From JBMYTN01 sp049604415 (GTDB lineage: Bacteria; Pseudomonadota; Alphaproteobacteria; Rhodospirillales; Rhodospirillaceae), in the NCBI GenBank assembly GCA_049604415.1, contig JBMYTN010000009.1:50423-114422 (forward strand): a stretch of DNA of 64,000 nt, read 5' to 3'. Positions 7,856 to 16,847 of this stretch are shown piece by piece (the first letter of the stretch is position 1; each line of letters opens with the position of its first letter). The notes below the pieces were generated by a model that saw only the letters and a list, made by a program, of their open reading frames with translations, searched no databases and was not told the DNA's origin. The position numbers and the translations under genes were made by a program.

Positions 7856-8196
7856 GACGCATTCCACCGAGTTTGGTCTCGCACCTTGAGGCGCGCGGGA
7901 GTCAGTATAGGGCGGGAGCGATCTGGGACCGACATAATTAATTGTAATCAAAGACTTCCGAATTTACCGAGACTTTGCATCTATTTTCAAACGGCTTTCC
8001 AAGCATTTTATCCAGACCTTCCATGGGCTTTGTCGCCAATTTCTAAGCAAAGTCTCCATAAAGTGAACATAAAGTAATATATATTTTTGTCCTAAATTAA
8101 CTGCGAATAAAACTTTTGCCATTTTTTCGACACAACGGCATAAAGGGGGTGTTCCCAAGACGGGGACAGCAGAACCCAAGAACTGGAGGCAGTCAC
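7856..8196. other. Divergent promoter region between tadG and flp
   Basis: About 340 bases, markedly AT-rich from 7930 to 8140. It should hold the promoters for tadG (minus) and the flp-cpa operon (plus). A 10-base inverted repeat, gagactttgc at 7969-7978 and gcaaagtctc at 8047-8056, spans 88 bases and may be paired operator half-sites or a leader structure. No small gene is convincing here. Confidence 0.45.
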
Positions 8197-8385
8197 ATGT
8201 TCACCACCATCAAAACCCTGATTTCCGATGAGTCCGGCGCCACTGCCATTGAGTATGGCCTGATCGCCGCCCTGGTTTCCGTTGCGGGCATCGTGGCCCT
8301 GGGCGCCATGGGCGACAGCCTGGAAACCATGTTCGGCCAAGTCGGCAGCGAACTGGATGACGCCGTTGCCGCTGCTCAAGGCTAA
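8197..8385 (+). CDS. flp: Flp/Fap family type IVb pilin
   Basis: A 62-residue pilin. The short leader MFTTIKTLISDESG is followed by the Flp motif G14/ATAIEY with glutamate at +5 and tyrosine at +6, then a hydrophobic helix (IEYGLIAALVSVAGIVALG) and a short polar tail. It is the main structural subunit of the Tad pilus, cleaved by the prepilin peptidase CpaA encoded next. ATG 8197 has CTGGAGG eight bases upstream; the frame is open back to 8116, but those codons do not look like a pilin leader. A hairpin after the gene may reduce read-through into cpaA. Confidence 0.93.
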   Translation: MFTTIKTLISDESGATAIEYGLIAALVSVAGIVALGAMGDSLETMFGQVGSELDDAVAAAQG

Positions 8386-8443
8386 CATCGCCTCTTCGCA
8401 GCGAGCATAGCGCCCACCGGACCGGGGCGCTGGAGGTTGGACG

Positions 8444-8471
8444 GGGCGGATCCAAGAAACGAGATCCGCCC
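8444..8471 (+). terminator. Intercistronic hairpin after flp
   Basis: A 9-base perfect inverted repeat (gggcggatc 8444-8452, gatccgccc 8463-8471) with a 10-base loop and a C/T-rich downstream stretch instead of a T-run. It lies in the 291-base gap between flp and cpaA. It may be an attenuator or mRNA-stabilising structure that makes pilin much more abundant than the assembly proteins. Confidence 0.45.
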
Positions 8472-8676
8472 TCTCCCCCCCTCCTAAAACCTTCCGGGGC
8501 CAATTTCGATCCGCTTCCCAGGGACCCCAGCCCGACAGACCGGATCCGAGAGGCCAAAGGAAGTCCAGGTTCAAAAAATTTAACGACCGACCATCGGCCA
8601 AATGGCTGCGGTGTCCGGACCCTTTTCCCACCCCAGAGGGAGCCCAGGTCCAACGGCACCAATGCCCTAACCCCGG

Positions 8677-9192
8677 ATGCGCGCCATGGTTATGCAACAC
8701 CCCTTTGCCTGGGGCGTCCTCGCCCTGGCCTTCGCCCTGGTTCTCGCCTGTGGGTTTGAGGATCTTCGGCGCTATCGCATTCCCAATGTTTTGGTGGGCG
8801 CATTGCTGGCGCTCTACCCGCTCCATGTCCTGACCAGCCCGGTTGCCATTGACTGGATCTGGTCCTTGGCCCTGTTTGCCGGGGTGTTTGCCCTGGGCGT
8901 GGTCGCCTTTGCCACCGGGAAAGTCGGCGGTGGCGACGTCAAACTGATCGCGGTTTGCGTTCTGTGGGCCGGACCGGAGCACATCTTCCCCTTCCTGATC
9001 ACTTGTGCCGTCGCGGGCGGCCTGATGGCGATGCTGCTGCTGATGCGCAGCCGCTATGGCCTGGCCATGATTTTCGACGGTCTGCATCTAACCCGCGCCC
9101 GGGATCTGGTGATGGGTGACGTGGTGCCCTATGGGCTCGCCATCGCCATCGGCATGACCCCGGTCTTCGGGCGCCTGGCCTTGGGAGGCTGA
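8677..9192 (+). CDS. cpaA: Prepilin peptidase CpaA (TadV)
   Basis: A 171-residue A24-family aspartic peptidase of the inner membrane with about five or six hydrophobic segments. The two catalytic aspartates are visible in FEDLRRYRIPN (near residue 28) and KVGGGDVKL (near residue 90), the GxGD-type motif. It cleaves the leader of Flp and of the TadE-like pseudopilins. In-frame methionines 4 and 6 are alternative starts and no strong ribosome site is seen. cpaB begins four bases after its stop. Confidence 0.9.
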   Translation: MRAMVMQHPFAWGVLALAFALVLACGFEDLRRYRIPNVLVGALLALYPLHVLTSPVAIDWIWSLALFAGVFALGVVAFATGKVGGGDVKLIAVCVLWAGPEHIFPFLITCAVAGGLMAMLLLMRSRYGLAMIFDGLHLTRARDLVMGDVVPYGLAIAIGMTPVFGRLALGG

Positions 9193-9196
9193 TGTC

Positions 9197-10450
9197 ATGA
9201 GCCCGCGCACCATCCTGATGTTGGTTATCGCCCTTGGACTGGCAGGCGGCACCGCCTATTTGACCCGCTCCATGCTGGGCAACCAAGCCGCCGCCCCTGC
9301 CCCGCAGGCCAGCGCACCGCAAACCCCGGAGGCCGCCCCGGCCCCGGCCATCCGGGTCTTGGTGGCCAAGGATGATCTGCCCGCCGGGACCTTCCTGACC
9401 CCGGACCTGGTGGAATGGCGCGGTTGGCCGGAACAATCCGTGGTCGATAGCTTTATCATCGAGGATGAAGAGACCACCCTGGACAGCCTGGTCGGTGCGG
9501 TGATCCGCGCCCCGGTTTCCGGCGGCATTCCCCTGCAAAATGCGCAATTGGTGTTTCCCGGCGACCGTGGTTTCCTGGCCGCTGTGCTGACCCCCGGACT
9601 GCGCGCCGTCTCGGTGCCCGTCACCGATACCTCCGGCATTGCAGGCTTTGTGTTTCCCGGCGACCGGGTCGATGTGATGCTCTCGGTCCGCCTGCAGGGC
9701 AAAGATGACGAAGGGTCAGCCGAAACCCGCTATGCCGGTTTGACGGTGCTGACCAATGTCCGGGTCCTGGCCATGGACCAGCGCACCGAAACCATCAATG
9801 GCGAGGTCTCCTTGGCCGACACCGCCACGTTGGAAATTTGGCCTAAAGACAGCGAGAAGGTCGCTTTGGCCTTGGCCATGGGTGAATTGTCCCTGGCGCT
9901 GAACAGCCTGGTCGGGGAAACCGCGCTTTCTGAGCAAATGGATCGCTGGCACAATGGCCCGTCGCGGGAAGCCCAAGGCCAAGGCCAATATCCTGACGGC
10001 TCCCAAAATGCGGCCTATATCCCGGCTGCGGGTTCTCCCTCCCAGCGCTTGGCCATCGGCCCCACCGGCCGGGTGCCGGGAACCAATGCTGCGCAGCATA
10101 TTGCCTGGCAACAGCCCGACAGCACCCCCTATCCCCGGCCTGCTGAAGCGATCTATCCGGTGGATCAGACCGGCCAAATGGGTGGCTATATCCCCACGGC
10201 CAATCCGGGTTATGGCGCAAATCGGCAAAAAAACGTCAATCAGACGATAATTCAGGCCGGTCCGGGCAGAAATTACACCATGGATTGGGAACTGTTTACC
10301 ATTGGCGGGCAAAGTATCACGGCGCTCGGACTAAACAGCGTCACCCGGCAAAGGGCCCAAAAACCCGTAACCGTTTTCCGAGGCGATTCGGATGAGAGCA
10401 ACCGCACCTCTCCGATGGACGCGCTGCAAGACGACGAGGACGAGGAATGA
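9197..10450 (+). CDS. cpaB: Flp pilus assembly protein CpaB (RcpC)
   Basis: A 417-residue protein. An N-terminal signal anchor (ILMLVIALGLAGGTAYLTRSML) is followed by an SAF domain (IRVLVAKDDLPAGTFLTPDL, about residues 50-115) and an RcpC-type domain (about 120-245). The periplasmic protein works with the CpaC secretin. Residues about 250-350 form an unusual extension rich in Gln, Gly, Pro and Tyr with no recognisable domain, longer than in typical CpaB. The last codons overlap cpaC (ATGA at 10447). Confidence 0.9.
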   Translation: MSPRTILMLVIALGLAGGTAYLTRSMLGNQAAAPAPQASAPQTPEAAPAPAIRVLVAKDDLPAGTFLTPDLVEWRGWPEQSVVDSFIIEDEETTLDSLVGAVIRAPVSGGIPLQNAQLVFPGDRGFLAAVLTPGLRAVSVPVTDTSGIAGFVFPGDRVDVMLSVRLQGKDDEGSAETRYAGLTVLTNVRVLAMDQRTETINGEVSLADTATLEIWPKDSEKVALALAMGELSLALNSLVGETALSEQMDRWHNGPSREAQGQGQYPDGSQNAAYIPAAGSPSQRLAIGPTGRVPGTNAAQHIAWQQPDSTPYPRPAEAIYPVDQTGQMGGYIPTANPGYGANRQKNVNQTIIQAGPGRNYTMDWELFTIGGQSITALGLNSVTRQRAQKPVTVFRGDSDESNRTSPMDALQDDEDEE

Positions 10451-11907
10451 GACCCTTCTTGCGCCATACCTCCGGCATGCTGCTCAGCGCAGCGCTGCTC
10501 GGCACGGTCTCGCCACTGGCCCTGATGGCGGTGCCCGACGGCATCTCCCCAGTGGCCCTGGCACCGATGGCCCAGGCCCAAAGCACCGGCTTTGGCGACA
10601 GCAGCCGCCCGGCGATCCTGCGCCCCGGATCGAATGGCACCCTGACTTTGGAAGTCGGTGAAGGCGCGGCCCTGCGCACCGCGTTCCCGGTCTCCACGGC
10701 CTTTGTGGCCAAGCCAGAGACCGCCTCGATCCAGGTCGATACCCAATTCCAAGGCCCGACCATGATCTATGTCCTGGCCAAGCAGCCGGGCAAAACCACG
10801 ATCCTGGCCAATGACCCAGATGAGCGGATCACCGCCAATCTGAACATTGTCGTGGTGCCGTCCATGGCGGTACTGCGTCAAACCCTGGCCGAGCTGCATC
10901 CCGGAGAAGACATTCGGCTGAAGGCGGTCAATGAGCATATCCTGATGGAAGGCACGATCTCCTCGCCCAGCGTGGCTGAGAGTGCCCGGAATATTGTCGC
11001 CCGGATCGCCGGGCAAAGCCGCAATGTCATTCCCCGCTTTTCCATCGCCGGATCGCAGCAGGTCATGCTTCAGGTCCGCATTGCCGAGGTCTCCCGCGAC
11101 ATCACCAAGACGCTGGGCATCAATTGGTCCTCGAGCATTTCGGATTCCGGTTTGGATTTCGGCATCGCCACCGCCAACCCGTTTTCCACCAGCGAAAGCA
11201 CCTTCTCCTTCGCCAGTGGCACGTTTGGTTTGGCCATCGACGCCCTGGAAGAACAAGGGCTGGTCAGCACCCTGGCGGAACCAAACCTGGTTGCGGTTTC
11301 CGGGCAACCGGCCAGTTTTCTCGCCGGCGGTGAATTCCCGATCCTGGTGCCGGACAGCAATGGCCGGGTGACCATCGAATATAAGCCCTTCGGTGTGTCC
11401 CTGAACTTCACCCCGACGATCTTAAGCGCCGGACGGATCAACATCCATGTCGCCCCGGAAGTCAGCCAGCCGAGCCAAGCCAATGCGGTGGTGCTGTCCA
11501 ACTTCACGGTGCCCTCTTTGATCACCCGGCGGGCCCAGACCACGGTGGAAATGTCCAGTGGGCAAACCTTCGCCATTGCCGGGTTGATCCAAAACGACTT
11601 CACCGAAAGCGTTTCGCGGCTGCCCGGCATTGGCAGTGTGCCGATCCTGGGTCGGTTGTTCTCCTCGGACCAGTTCATCCGCAATGAGACCGAACTGGTG
11701 ATCCTGATCACCCCCTATATCGTCCGTCCTTCCGACGGTCCCCTGGCCCTGCCCAATGATGGCCTGTCTCCCCCCTCCGACGGCGAACGCCTGTTCAATG
11801 TCATGGGTCAGGAACAGACCACCCGTCGGATCGCAGAAGGCCAAGGCGGCCGGATCGGCGGCGGGGCTCCGCTGTTGCAGGGCCCCGGCGGCTATATCTT
11901 GAAATAA
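10447..11907 (+). CDS. cpaC: Outer-membrane secretin CpaC (RcpA)
   Basis: A 486-residue secretin. A signal peptide covers roughly residues 1-45, followed by a pilus/secretin N-terminal domain (about 60-130), a BON-like or N1 region (AELHPGEDIRLKAVNEHILM), and the secretin core with VSRLPGIGSVPILGRLFSS and ELVILITPYIVRP near the C-terminus. It forms the outer-membrane channel for the Flp pilus with CpaB and lipoprotein CpaD. The gene overlaps cpaB by four bases; cpaD follows after 13 bases. Confidence 0.93.
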   Translation: MRPFLRHTSGMLLSAALLGTVSPLALMAVPDGISPVALAPMAQAQSTGFGDSSRPAILRPGSNGTLTLEVGEGAALRTAFPVSTAFVAKPETASIQVDTQFQGPTMIYVLAKQPGKTTILANDPDERITANLNIVVVPSMAVLRQTLAELHPGEDIRLKAVNEHILMEGTISSPSVAESARNIVARIAGQSRNVIPRFSIAGSQQVMLQVRIAEVSRDITKTLGINWSSSISDSGLDFGIATANPFSTSESTFSFASGTFGLAIDALEEQGLVSTLAEPNLVAVSGQPASFLAGGEFPILVPDSNGRVTIEYKPFGVSLNFTPTILSAGRINIHVAPEVSQPSQANAVVLSNFTVPSLITRRAQTTVEMSSGQTFAIAGLIQNDFTESVSRLPGIGSVPILGRLFSSDQFIRNETELVILITPYIVRPSDGPLALPNDGLSPPSDGERLFNVMGQEQTTRRIAEGQGGRIGGGAPLLQGPGGYILK

Positions 11908-11920
11908 GGGGACCGGATCG

Positions 11921-12700
11921 ATGACCAACCAACACAGCCTCTTCCGCCCGATCCTAACCCGTCTGTTCGGTTTGAAACTGAGTGTTCTGATGGCCGTGCT
12001 CGCCGTTGGAGCCTGTGCCGACCATGATCCGGATTGGCAAGCCACCACCAATGGCGTCCGGGGCCACCAGCCAACGACCCAAATCGATCAGGTCCGGCAT
12101 CTGGTGCAGTTTGGTGGTGCCAGCATGGGCGTCAGCGCCCCGCAACAGGCCGCGCTGTCCGACTTTATGATGATCAACAATGTCCATCCCCTGGACACCG
12201 TGATCATTGTTCCGCCTTTGCGGGAATCCTTGGGCACCGCCAATCTGCGCGCCATGTCCGTGGCCGATTTGCTCGCCGGATGGGGCTACCGGGCCACCCA
12301 GCCCGATGGCGGTCCAGACCTCAAGCGCGGCTTGGCCCCGGCCCCCCAAGGCACCATGGCGGTGCTGATCCGACGCTATGAGATCCTGGAGCCCGATTGC
12401 CCGGACTATTCCAGCCCCTATCTGGGCGGTTGGCACAATCGCCCCTCAAGCAATCTGGGCTGTGCACAAGGCATCAACCTCGCCCGGATGATCGAAAATC
12501 CGGAAGATCTGGTCCAAGGCCGCTCCTTGGATGACATGAATGGCTTCTTTGGCGCGCTGGCGGTGAACCGCTATCTGCTCGGCCAGGTCATTACCGATAC
12601 CACCACCAGCAGCGGGGGCTCCGTCTCCGGCAGTGAAGAGGACTCCGGGTCTGGTGACTCCGGGTCTGGCGGTGGTGGTTCTTCGGCGTCGTTAGACTGA
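11921..12700 (+). CDS. cpaD: Pilus biogenesis lipoprotein CpaD
   Basis: A 259-residue lipoprotein. The signal peptide ends in a lipobox (LAVGAC), followed by a CpaD-type domain to about residue 225 that includes CPDYSSPYLGGWHNRPSSNLGCAQ-like paired cysteines and NLARMIENPEDLVQGR. The C-terminus is a flexible Ser/Gly/Asp-rich tail (residues about 228-259). Lipoproteins of this family support secretin assembly at the outer membrane. The gene sits between cpaC and cpaE in the operon. Confidence 0.92.
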   Translation: MTNQHSLFRPILTRLFGLKLSVLMAVLAVGACADHDPDWQATTNGVRGHQPTTQIDQVRHLVQFGGASMGVSAPQQAALSDFMMINNVHPLDTVIIVPPLRESLGTANLRAMSVADLLAGWGYRATQPDGGPDLKRGLAPAPQGTMAVLIRRYEILEPDCPDYSSPYLGGWHNRPSSNLGCAQGINLARMIENPEDLVQGRSLDDMNGFFGALAVNRYLLGQVITDTTTSSGGSVSGSEEDSGSGDSGSGGGGSSASLD

Positions 12701-12722
12701 TGAGATAAGGAGGACCCAAACA

Positions 12723-13985
12723 ATGTCCGCCCCGGCCCCGATGCCCATCGCCTCTGCTTCGTCCCCTGCCAAAGCCGCCCGTCCGGCGTTTCTGGCGACT
12801 GCGGCCGATGAGGTGACCCGGTCCTTGCTGTCCAAGACGGCGGGCCTGCGAGGCCTTTCCGGGGAACGGGTGGTCATTGGTGGGGTGCCGGAGGTGACCA
12901 AGGCCTTGGCGGGCACCCCGACCCCGCGGCTGCTGATCATCGATTTCTCCAAATCGGCCGATCCCGCAGCCGATGCGGATGCCCTGGCCGATGTCTGCGA
13001 CCCCGGCACCTTGGTCATCGGCTTGGGCACGGTGAATGATGTCGGGCTCTATCGCTATTTGACCGGTTTGGGCCTGAGCGACTATCTGGTCAAACCCTGC
13101 TCCGTGGAAATGCTGAGCGATGCCATCGAACGGGCCGAACAGGATGCCGAGGCCGAAGCCCTGCGCGGCACGGTCAAACCCGAGGTCGATCCGAGCAACA
13201 AGACCCGCAAAATCATGGTCACCGCCAGCCGGGGCGGTGCCGGAGCAGGCACCGTCGCCCTGAGCCTGGCCTGGCTGTTTTCCCACCATCACCAGCGCAA
13301 CAGCGTGTTGGTGGATCTGGATCTGGAATTCGGCACCGCTGCTTTGGCCCTGGATTTGCAACCTGGGCGCGGCTTAGCGGATGCGCTCGCCGCACCTGAC
13401 CGGGTTGACGCCCTGTTTTTAGACCGCGCCATGCTGAAGGATGGTGAGCATTTCAGCCTGCTGGCCACAGAACAGGCCTTAGATGGCGCCGAAGCTCTGA
13501 ACGCAGACAGCGTCTCTACCCTCATAAAAGCCTTGGCCGAAGGCCGCGATCGGCTGGTGCTCGACACCCCGCGCCGGTTCCTGGCCGAAAACCCCTACAT
13601 CGCCGCCGATATGGATGCCCTGGTGTTGGTCACCGATCTGTCCATCGCCGGGATGCGCGACACCCTGCGCCTCGCCAATCTGATCAAGGCCCACGCCCCG
13701 GACTGTCGCCTTGTGGTGGTCGGCAATAAGGTCGGCTATGCCAAAACCGGGGAGCTGTCCCGGGCGGCCTTTGAAAAAGGCGCTGAGCTGAGCCTGGAGG
13801 CCCTGATCCCGTTTGATTTGCAGGCCCTGACCCGCTGCATGGAAAAGGCCCGCCCACTGGCCGAAGTCGCCGGGGGTTCCAAAGCGGGCAAGGCTCTGAC
13901 CGCCCTGGCCGCCGATCTCGACCATGTGGAGGGCGAAGAGGCCCCCAAACCGCAAGGTCTGTTCGCCCGCCTGTTGCATCGCTGA
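12723..13985 (+). CDS. cpaE: Pilus localisation ATPase CpaE (TadZ)
   Basis: A 420-residue protein with an N-terminal receiver-like domain (about 40-145) and a MinD/ParA-like ATPase domain from about residue 160. The P-loop SRGGAGAGTVALSLAWL lacks the usual GK(T/S) lysine, as is normal for CpaE/TadZ (compare RGGVGAST). DLDLEFGTAALALDL is the switch region. The family positions the Tad machine at the cell pole or membrane. A strong AAGGAGG ribosome site precedes ATG 12723. Confidence 0.92.
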   Translation: MSAPAPMPIASASSPAKAARPAFLATAADEVTRSLLSKTAGLRGLSGERVVIGGVPEVTKALAGTPTPRLLIIDFSKSADPAADADALADVCDPGTLVIGLGTVNDVGLYRYLTGLGLSDYLVKPCSVEMLSDAIERAEQDAEAEALRGTVKPEVDPSNKTRKIMVTASRGGAGAGTVALSLAWLFSHHHQRNSVLVDLDLEFGTAALALDLQPGRGLADALAAPDRVDALFLDRAMLKDGEHFSLLATEQALDGAEALNADSVSTLIKALAEGRDRLVLDTPRRFLAENPYIAADMDALVLVTDLSIAGMRDTLRLANLIKAHAPDCRLVVVGNKVGYAKTGELSRAAFEKGAELSLEALIPFDLQALTRCMEKARPLAEVAGGSKAGKALTALAADLDHVEGEEAPKPQGLFARLLHR

Positions 13986-14029
13986 TCCCGCCCGGATCCC
14001 ACAAGGTCCCTTAGACCGGGAGCAAAAAA

Positions 14030-15772
14030 ATGTTTGGACGCCGCACCCCTTCTTCCGCACCGAAACCGCTTCGGCCCGTTTTGCCGCCGCAGACACCAGC
14101 CGGTGACGGTTCAGCGGACATCGTCCCCCTGCCCCAAAATGCTGCGCCGGGCACCCAGAGCCCCGCGCCCTGCGCCCCGCCGACTCAACAGCCCAATGCG
14201 GACGCTCTGGCCCATCGCTGTGCTGAGATCCTGCTGAAAAGCGACGGCCCCACGGCGCTGCGCAGCACGGAGCGCGGTCAGATCGCCAAAGCCGTCGGCC
14301 TGATCCTGGATAAATTGCTCGCCGATGCGGGGCTCACACCAGATCCGGTGGCCTATCGGACGTTGGTCACGGCGGCCATCGAGGCGGTGATTGCCCGCCT
14401 GCCCGCCCCGCCCCTGCCCAAAGCGGCCAAGCCCAAGGACCCCTTAAGCGCCCTGACCGACCCTGCCGCCAAATCCGAGGACCGAAAGAGCGACGTCAAT
14501 CCGACGGTGGAAAAAGCCAAGGGCCATATCCAAACCGCTTTGATGGACCGCATCGACATAAGCAAGGTCGGCGATATGCCCCGCGACGAGCTGGCCCATC
14601 AGATCGGGGATCTGGTTGCGGAGATCCTGTCGGAGGAAAAGATCCAGTTGAACCTGATCGAACAACGCGATCTGGTCACGTTGTTGATCAATGACATGCT
14701 TGGTCTGGGGCCGCTGGAACCCCTGCTGGCGGACGAAGCCGTGACCGATATCATGGTCAATGGCCCCAAGCAGGTCTATGTGGAGCGCAAGGGCAAGCTG
14801 ACCCTGACCAATGTCTCCTTCCGGGACAATCAGCATGTGATGAACATTTGCACCCGGATTGTCAGCGCCGTGGGCCGCCGGGTCGATGAGAGCACCCCGT
14901 TGGTCGATGCCCGTCTGGCCGATGGCAGCCGGGTCAACATCATCGTCCCGCCCTTGGCCATTGATGGCCCGAGCATCTCGATCCGGAAATTTGCCAAGCA
15001 AAAGATCACGCTGGATGTCATGGAGCGGCAAAACAATCTGTCGCCCGAGGCTGCCACCGTGCTGCGCATTGCCTCGCGCTCCCGGCTCAATGTCTTGATT
15101 TCCGGGGGCACGGGCTCCGGGAAAACCACTTTGCTCAATGCGCTTTCGCGGATGATCGATGAGGGCGAGCGGATCGTCACCATCGAAGATGCCGCCGAGC
15201 TGCAGCTGCAACAGCCCCATGTGGTGCGCTTGGAAACCCGCCCGCCCAACCTGGAAGGCTCCGGCGAGATCACCATGCGCGATCTGGTCAAGAACGCCCT
15301 GCGGATGCGGCCCGACCGGGTGATCTTAGGCGAAATCCGGGGCTCCGAAGCCTTGGATATGCTGCAAGCCATGAACACCGGCCATGATGGGTCGATGTGT
15401 ACCATCCACGCCAACACCCCGCGCGAGGCCCTGACCCGGCTCGAAAACATGGTCGCCATGGCCGGGGTCAAACTGCCCAACGAGGCGGTGCGCAGCCAGA
15501 TCGCCGGGGCGGTGCATCTGGTGGCCCAGGTCTCCCGGATGCGCGATGGCAAGCGGCGCATCACCTGCATTTCCGAAGTGGTCGGCATGGAAGGCGAGAT
15601 CATCACCATGCAGGACCTGTTCAAATATGAATATGACGGCGAGAACGAGGATGGCAGCCTGGCCGGGCGTTTTGTCTCCTCCGGCCTGCGCCCGCATTTC
15701 CTCGACCGCGCCCGCTATTTCGGCCTGGACCGCCCGCTCATGGAAGCCATGAGCCGCAGCGATGCCGCCTAA
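14030..15772 (+). CDS. cpaF: Pilus assembly/secretion ATPase CpaF (TadA)
   Basis: A 580-residue hexameric ATPase that powers pilus extension and retraction. A Pro/Ala-rich N-terminus is followed by the CpaF N-terminal domain and a type II/IV secretion ATPase core: Walker A ISGGTGSGKTTLLNAL near residues 360-370, an Asp box ERIVTIEDAAELQL, Walker B RPDRVILGEIRG near 430, and a His box DGSMCTIHANTPREALTRLE. All catalytic motifs are intact. Located in the cytoplasm at the TadB/TadC platform, whose genes follow. Confidence 0.95.
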   Translation: MFGRRTPSSAPKPLRPVLPPQTPAGDGSADIVPLPQNAAPGTQSPAPCAPPTQQPNADALAHRCAEILLKSDGPTALRSTERGQIAKAVGLILDKLLADAGLTPDPVAYRTLVTAAIEAVIARLPAPPLPKAAKPKDPLSALTDPAAKSEDRKSDVNPTVEKAKGHIQTALMDRIDISKVGDMPRDELAHQIGDLVAEILSEEKIQLNLIEQRDLVTLLINDMLGLGPLEPLLADEAVTDIMVNGPKQVYVERKGKLTLTNVSFRDNQHVMNICTRIVSAVGRRVDESTPLVDARLADGSRVNIIVPPLAIDGPSISIRKFAKQKITLDVMERQNNLSPEAATVLRIASRSRLNVLISGGTGSGKTTLLNALSRMIDEGERIVTIEDAAELQLQQPHVVRLETRPPNLEGSGEITMRDLVKNALRMRPDRVILGEIRGSEALDMLQAMNTGHDGSMCTIHANTPREALTRLENMVAMAGVKLPNEAVRSQIAGAVHLVAQVSRMRDGKRRITCISEVVGMEGEIITMQDLFKYEYDGENEDGSLAGRFVSSGLRPHFLDRARYFGLDRPLMEAMSRSDAA

Positions 15773-15796
15773 GGATAGGAACAGGAGGACCGCGCC

Positions 15797-16828
15797 ATGA
15801 CCCTCGACACCCTTCCCATCGATCCAGCCCTGTTGATCGGCCTTCTCGCGGGCGGTGCCTTCCTGCTGCTGACCCTGGCCATCAGCGGGGCACGCAAGGA
15901 ACGCCATATCGATCAGCGGCTGAAAAGTGCCCGCGCCCGCGCCTTAGGCACCTCCCTAGAGGACACCGTTCTCGGCGGAGTTAAGGGCGGCAAAGGCAAA
16001 GCCAAACCCCAGGAAATCCGCCGTCAGGATCGGGAGAAAACCTCCGCCGTCGAGCGCGTCATCGCCCAACGGATCCCGAAGCGTTCGGTCCTGAAACGGC
16101 GATTGGCACGCACCGGCTATGCGATTTCGCTGGCCTCCTATGTCATGGCCAGCCTGTTGGTCGGGCTGATCAATCTGGCGGCGCTCTATGCCCTGACCGA
16201 TTTGCCCTTGATCGCCTCGGTTTTGATTTCTGCGGCCACGGCCCTGAAGCTGCCGCTTTCTGTGGTGGATATGCTGGGCAATCGCCGGACAGCCAAATTC
16301 AATGCCGGGTTCCCCGATGCCATTGACCTGATGGTCCGAGGCCTAAAGTCCGGCCTGCCGGTCAATGAAAGCATCAGCGCCGTGGGTCGGGAAATGACCG
16401 GTCCGGTGGGCGAGGAGTTCCGCAGCGTCTCGGATTCCATGCGCCTCGGTCGGCAGATGGAAGATGCCCTGTGGGAGGCCTCTGACCGGCTGCAGTTGCA
16501 GGAATTCAAATTCTTCGTCATCAGCCTGGCGATCCAGCGGGAAACCGGCGGCAATCTGGGCGAGACCCTGGGCAATCTGTCCGAGGTGTTGCGGGCCCGC
16601 AAGCAAATGGGTTTGAAGATCAAGGCCTTGTCCTCGGAAGCCCGGGCCAGCGCCTATATCCTCGGCAGCCTGCCGCTGCTGATGGGGGTGATCCTCTACA
16701 TCCTGAATGCGGATTACATTTCGACCCTGTTTACGGACCCGCGCGGCCATGTGGCCATCGGTTTTGGCGTGGCCACCGTTGGCGTCGGTGCGCTGATCAT
16801 GTGGCGCATGATCCGGTTCGAAGTTTAG
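15797..16828 (+). CDS. tadB: Inner-membrane platform protein TadB
   Basis: A 343-residue member of the T2SSF family. An N-terminal transmembrane helix (LIGLLAGGAFLLLTLAI) is followed by a basic cytoplasmic region, two helices (about 115-155), a cytoplasmic GspF domain (GLKSGLPVNESISAVGREM; IQRETGGNLGETLGNLSEVLRARKQM) and two C-terminal helices. With TadC it forms the membrane base on which CpaF acts. AGGAGG lies upstream of ATG 15797. Confidence 0.93.
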   Translation: MTLDTLPIDPALLIGLLAGGAFLLLTLAISGARKERHIDQRLKSARARALGTSLEDTVLGGVKGGKGKAKPQEIRRQDREKTSAVERVIAQRIPKRSVLKRRLARTGYAISLASYVMASLLVGLINLAALYALTDLPLIASVLISAATALKLPLSVVDMLGNRRTAKFNAGFPDAIDLMVRGLKSGLPVNESISAVGREMTGPVGEEFRSVSDSMRLGRQMEDALWEASDRLQLQEFKFFVISLAIQRETGGNLGETLGNLSEVLRARKQMGLKIKALSSEARASAYILGSLPLLMGVILYILNADYISTLFTDPRGHVAIGFGVATVGVGALIMWRMIRFEV

Positions 16829-16847
16829 AGAGAAAGGAGATCTGATT

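Noticed and set aside
12723..13985. CpaE P-loop without lysine as a loss-of-function mutation
   Set aside because: Other CpaE/TadZ proteins also lack this lysine, so it is a family trait rather than a defect.
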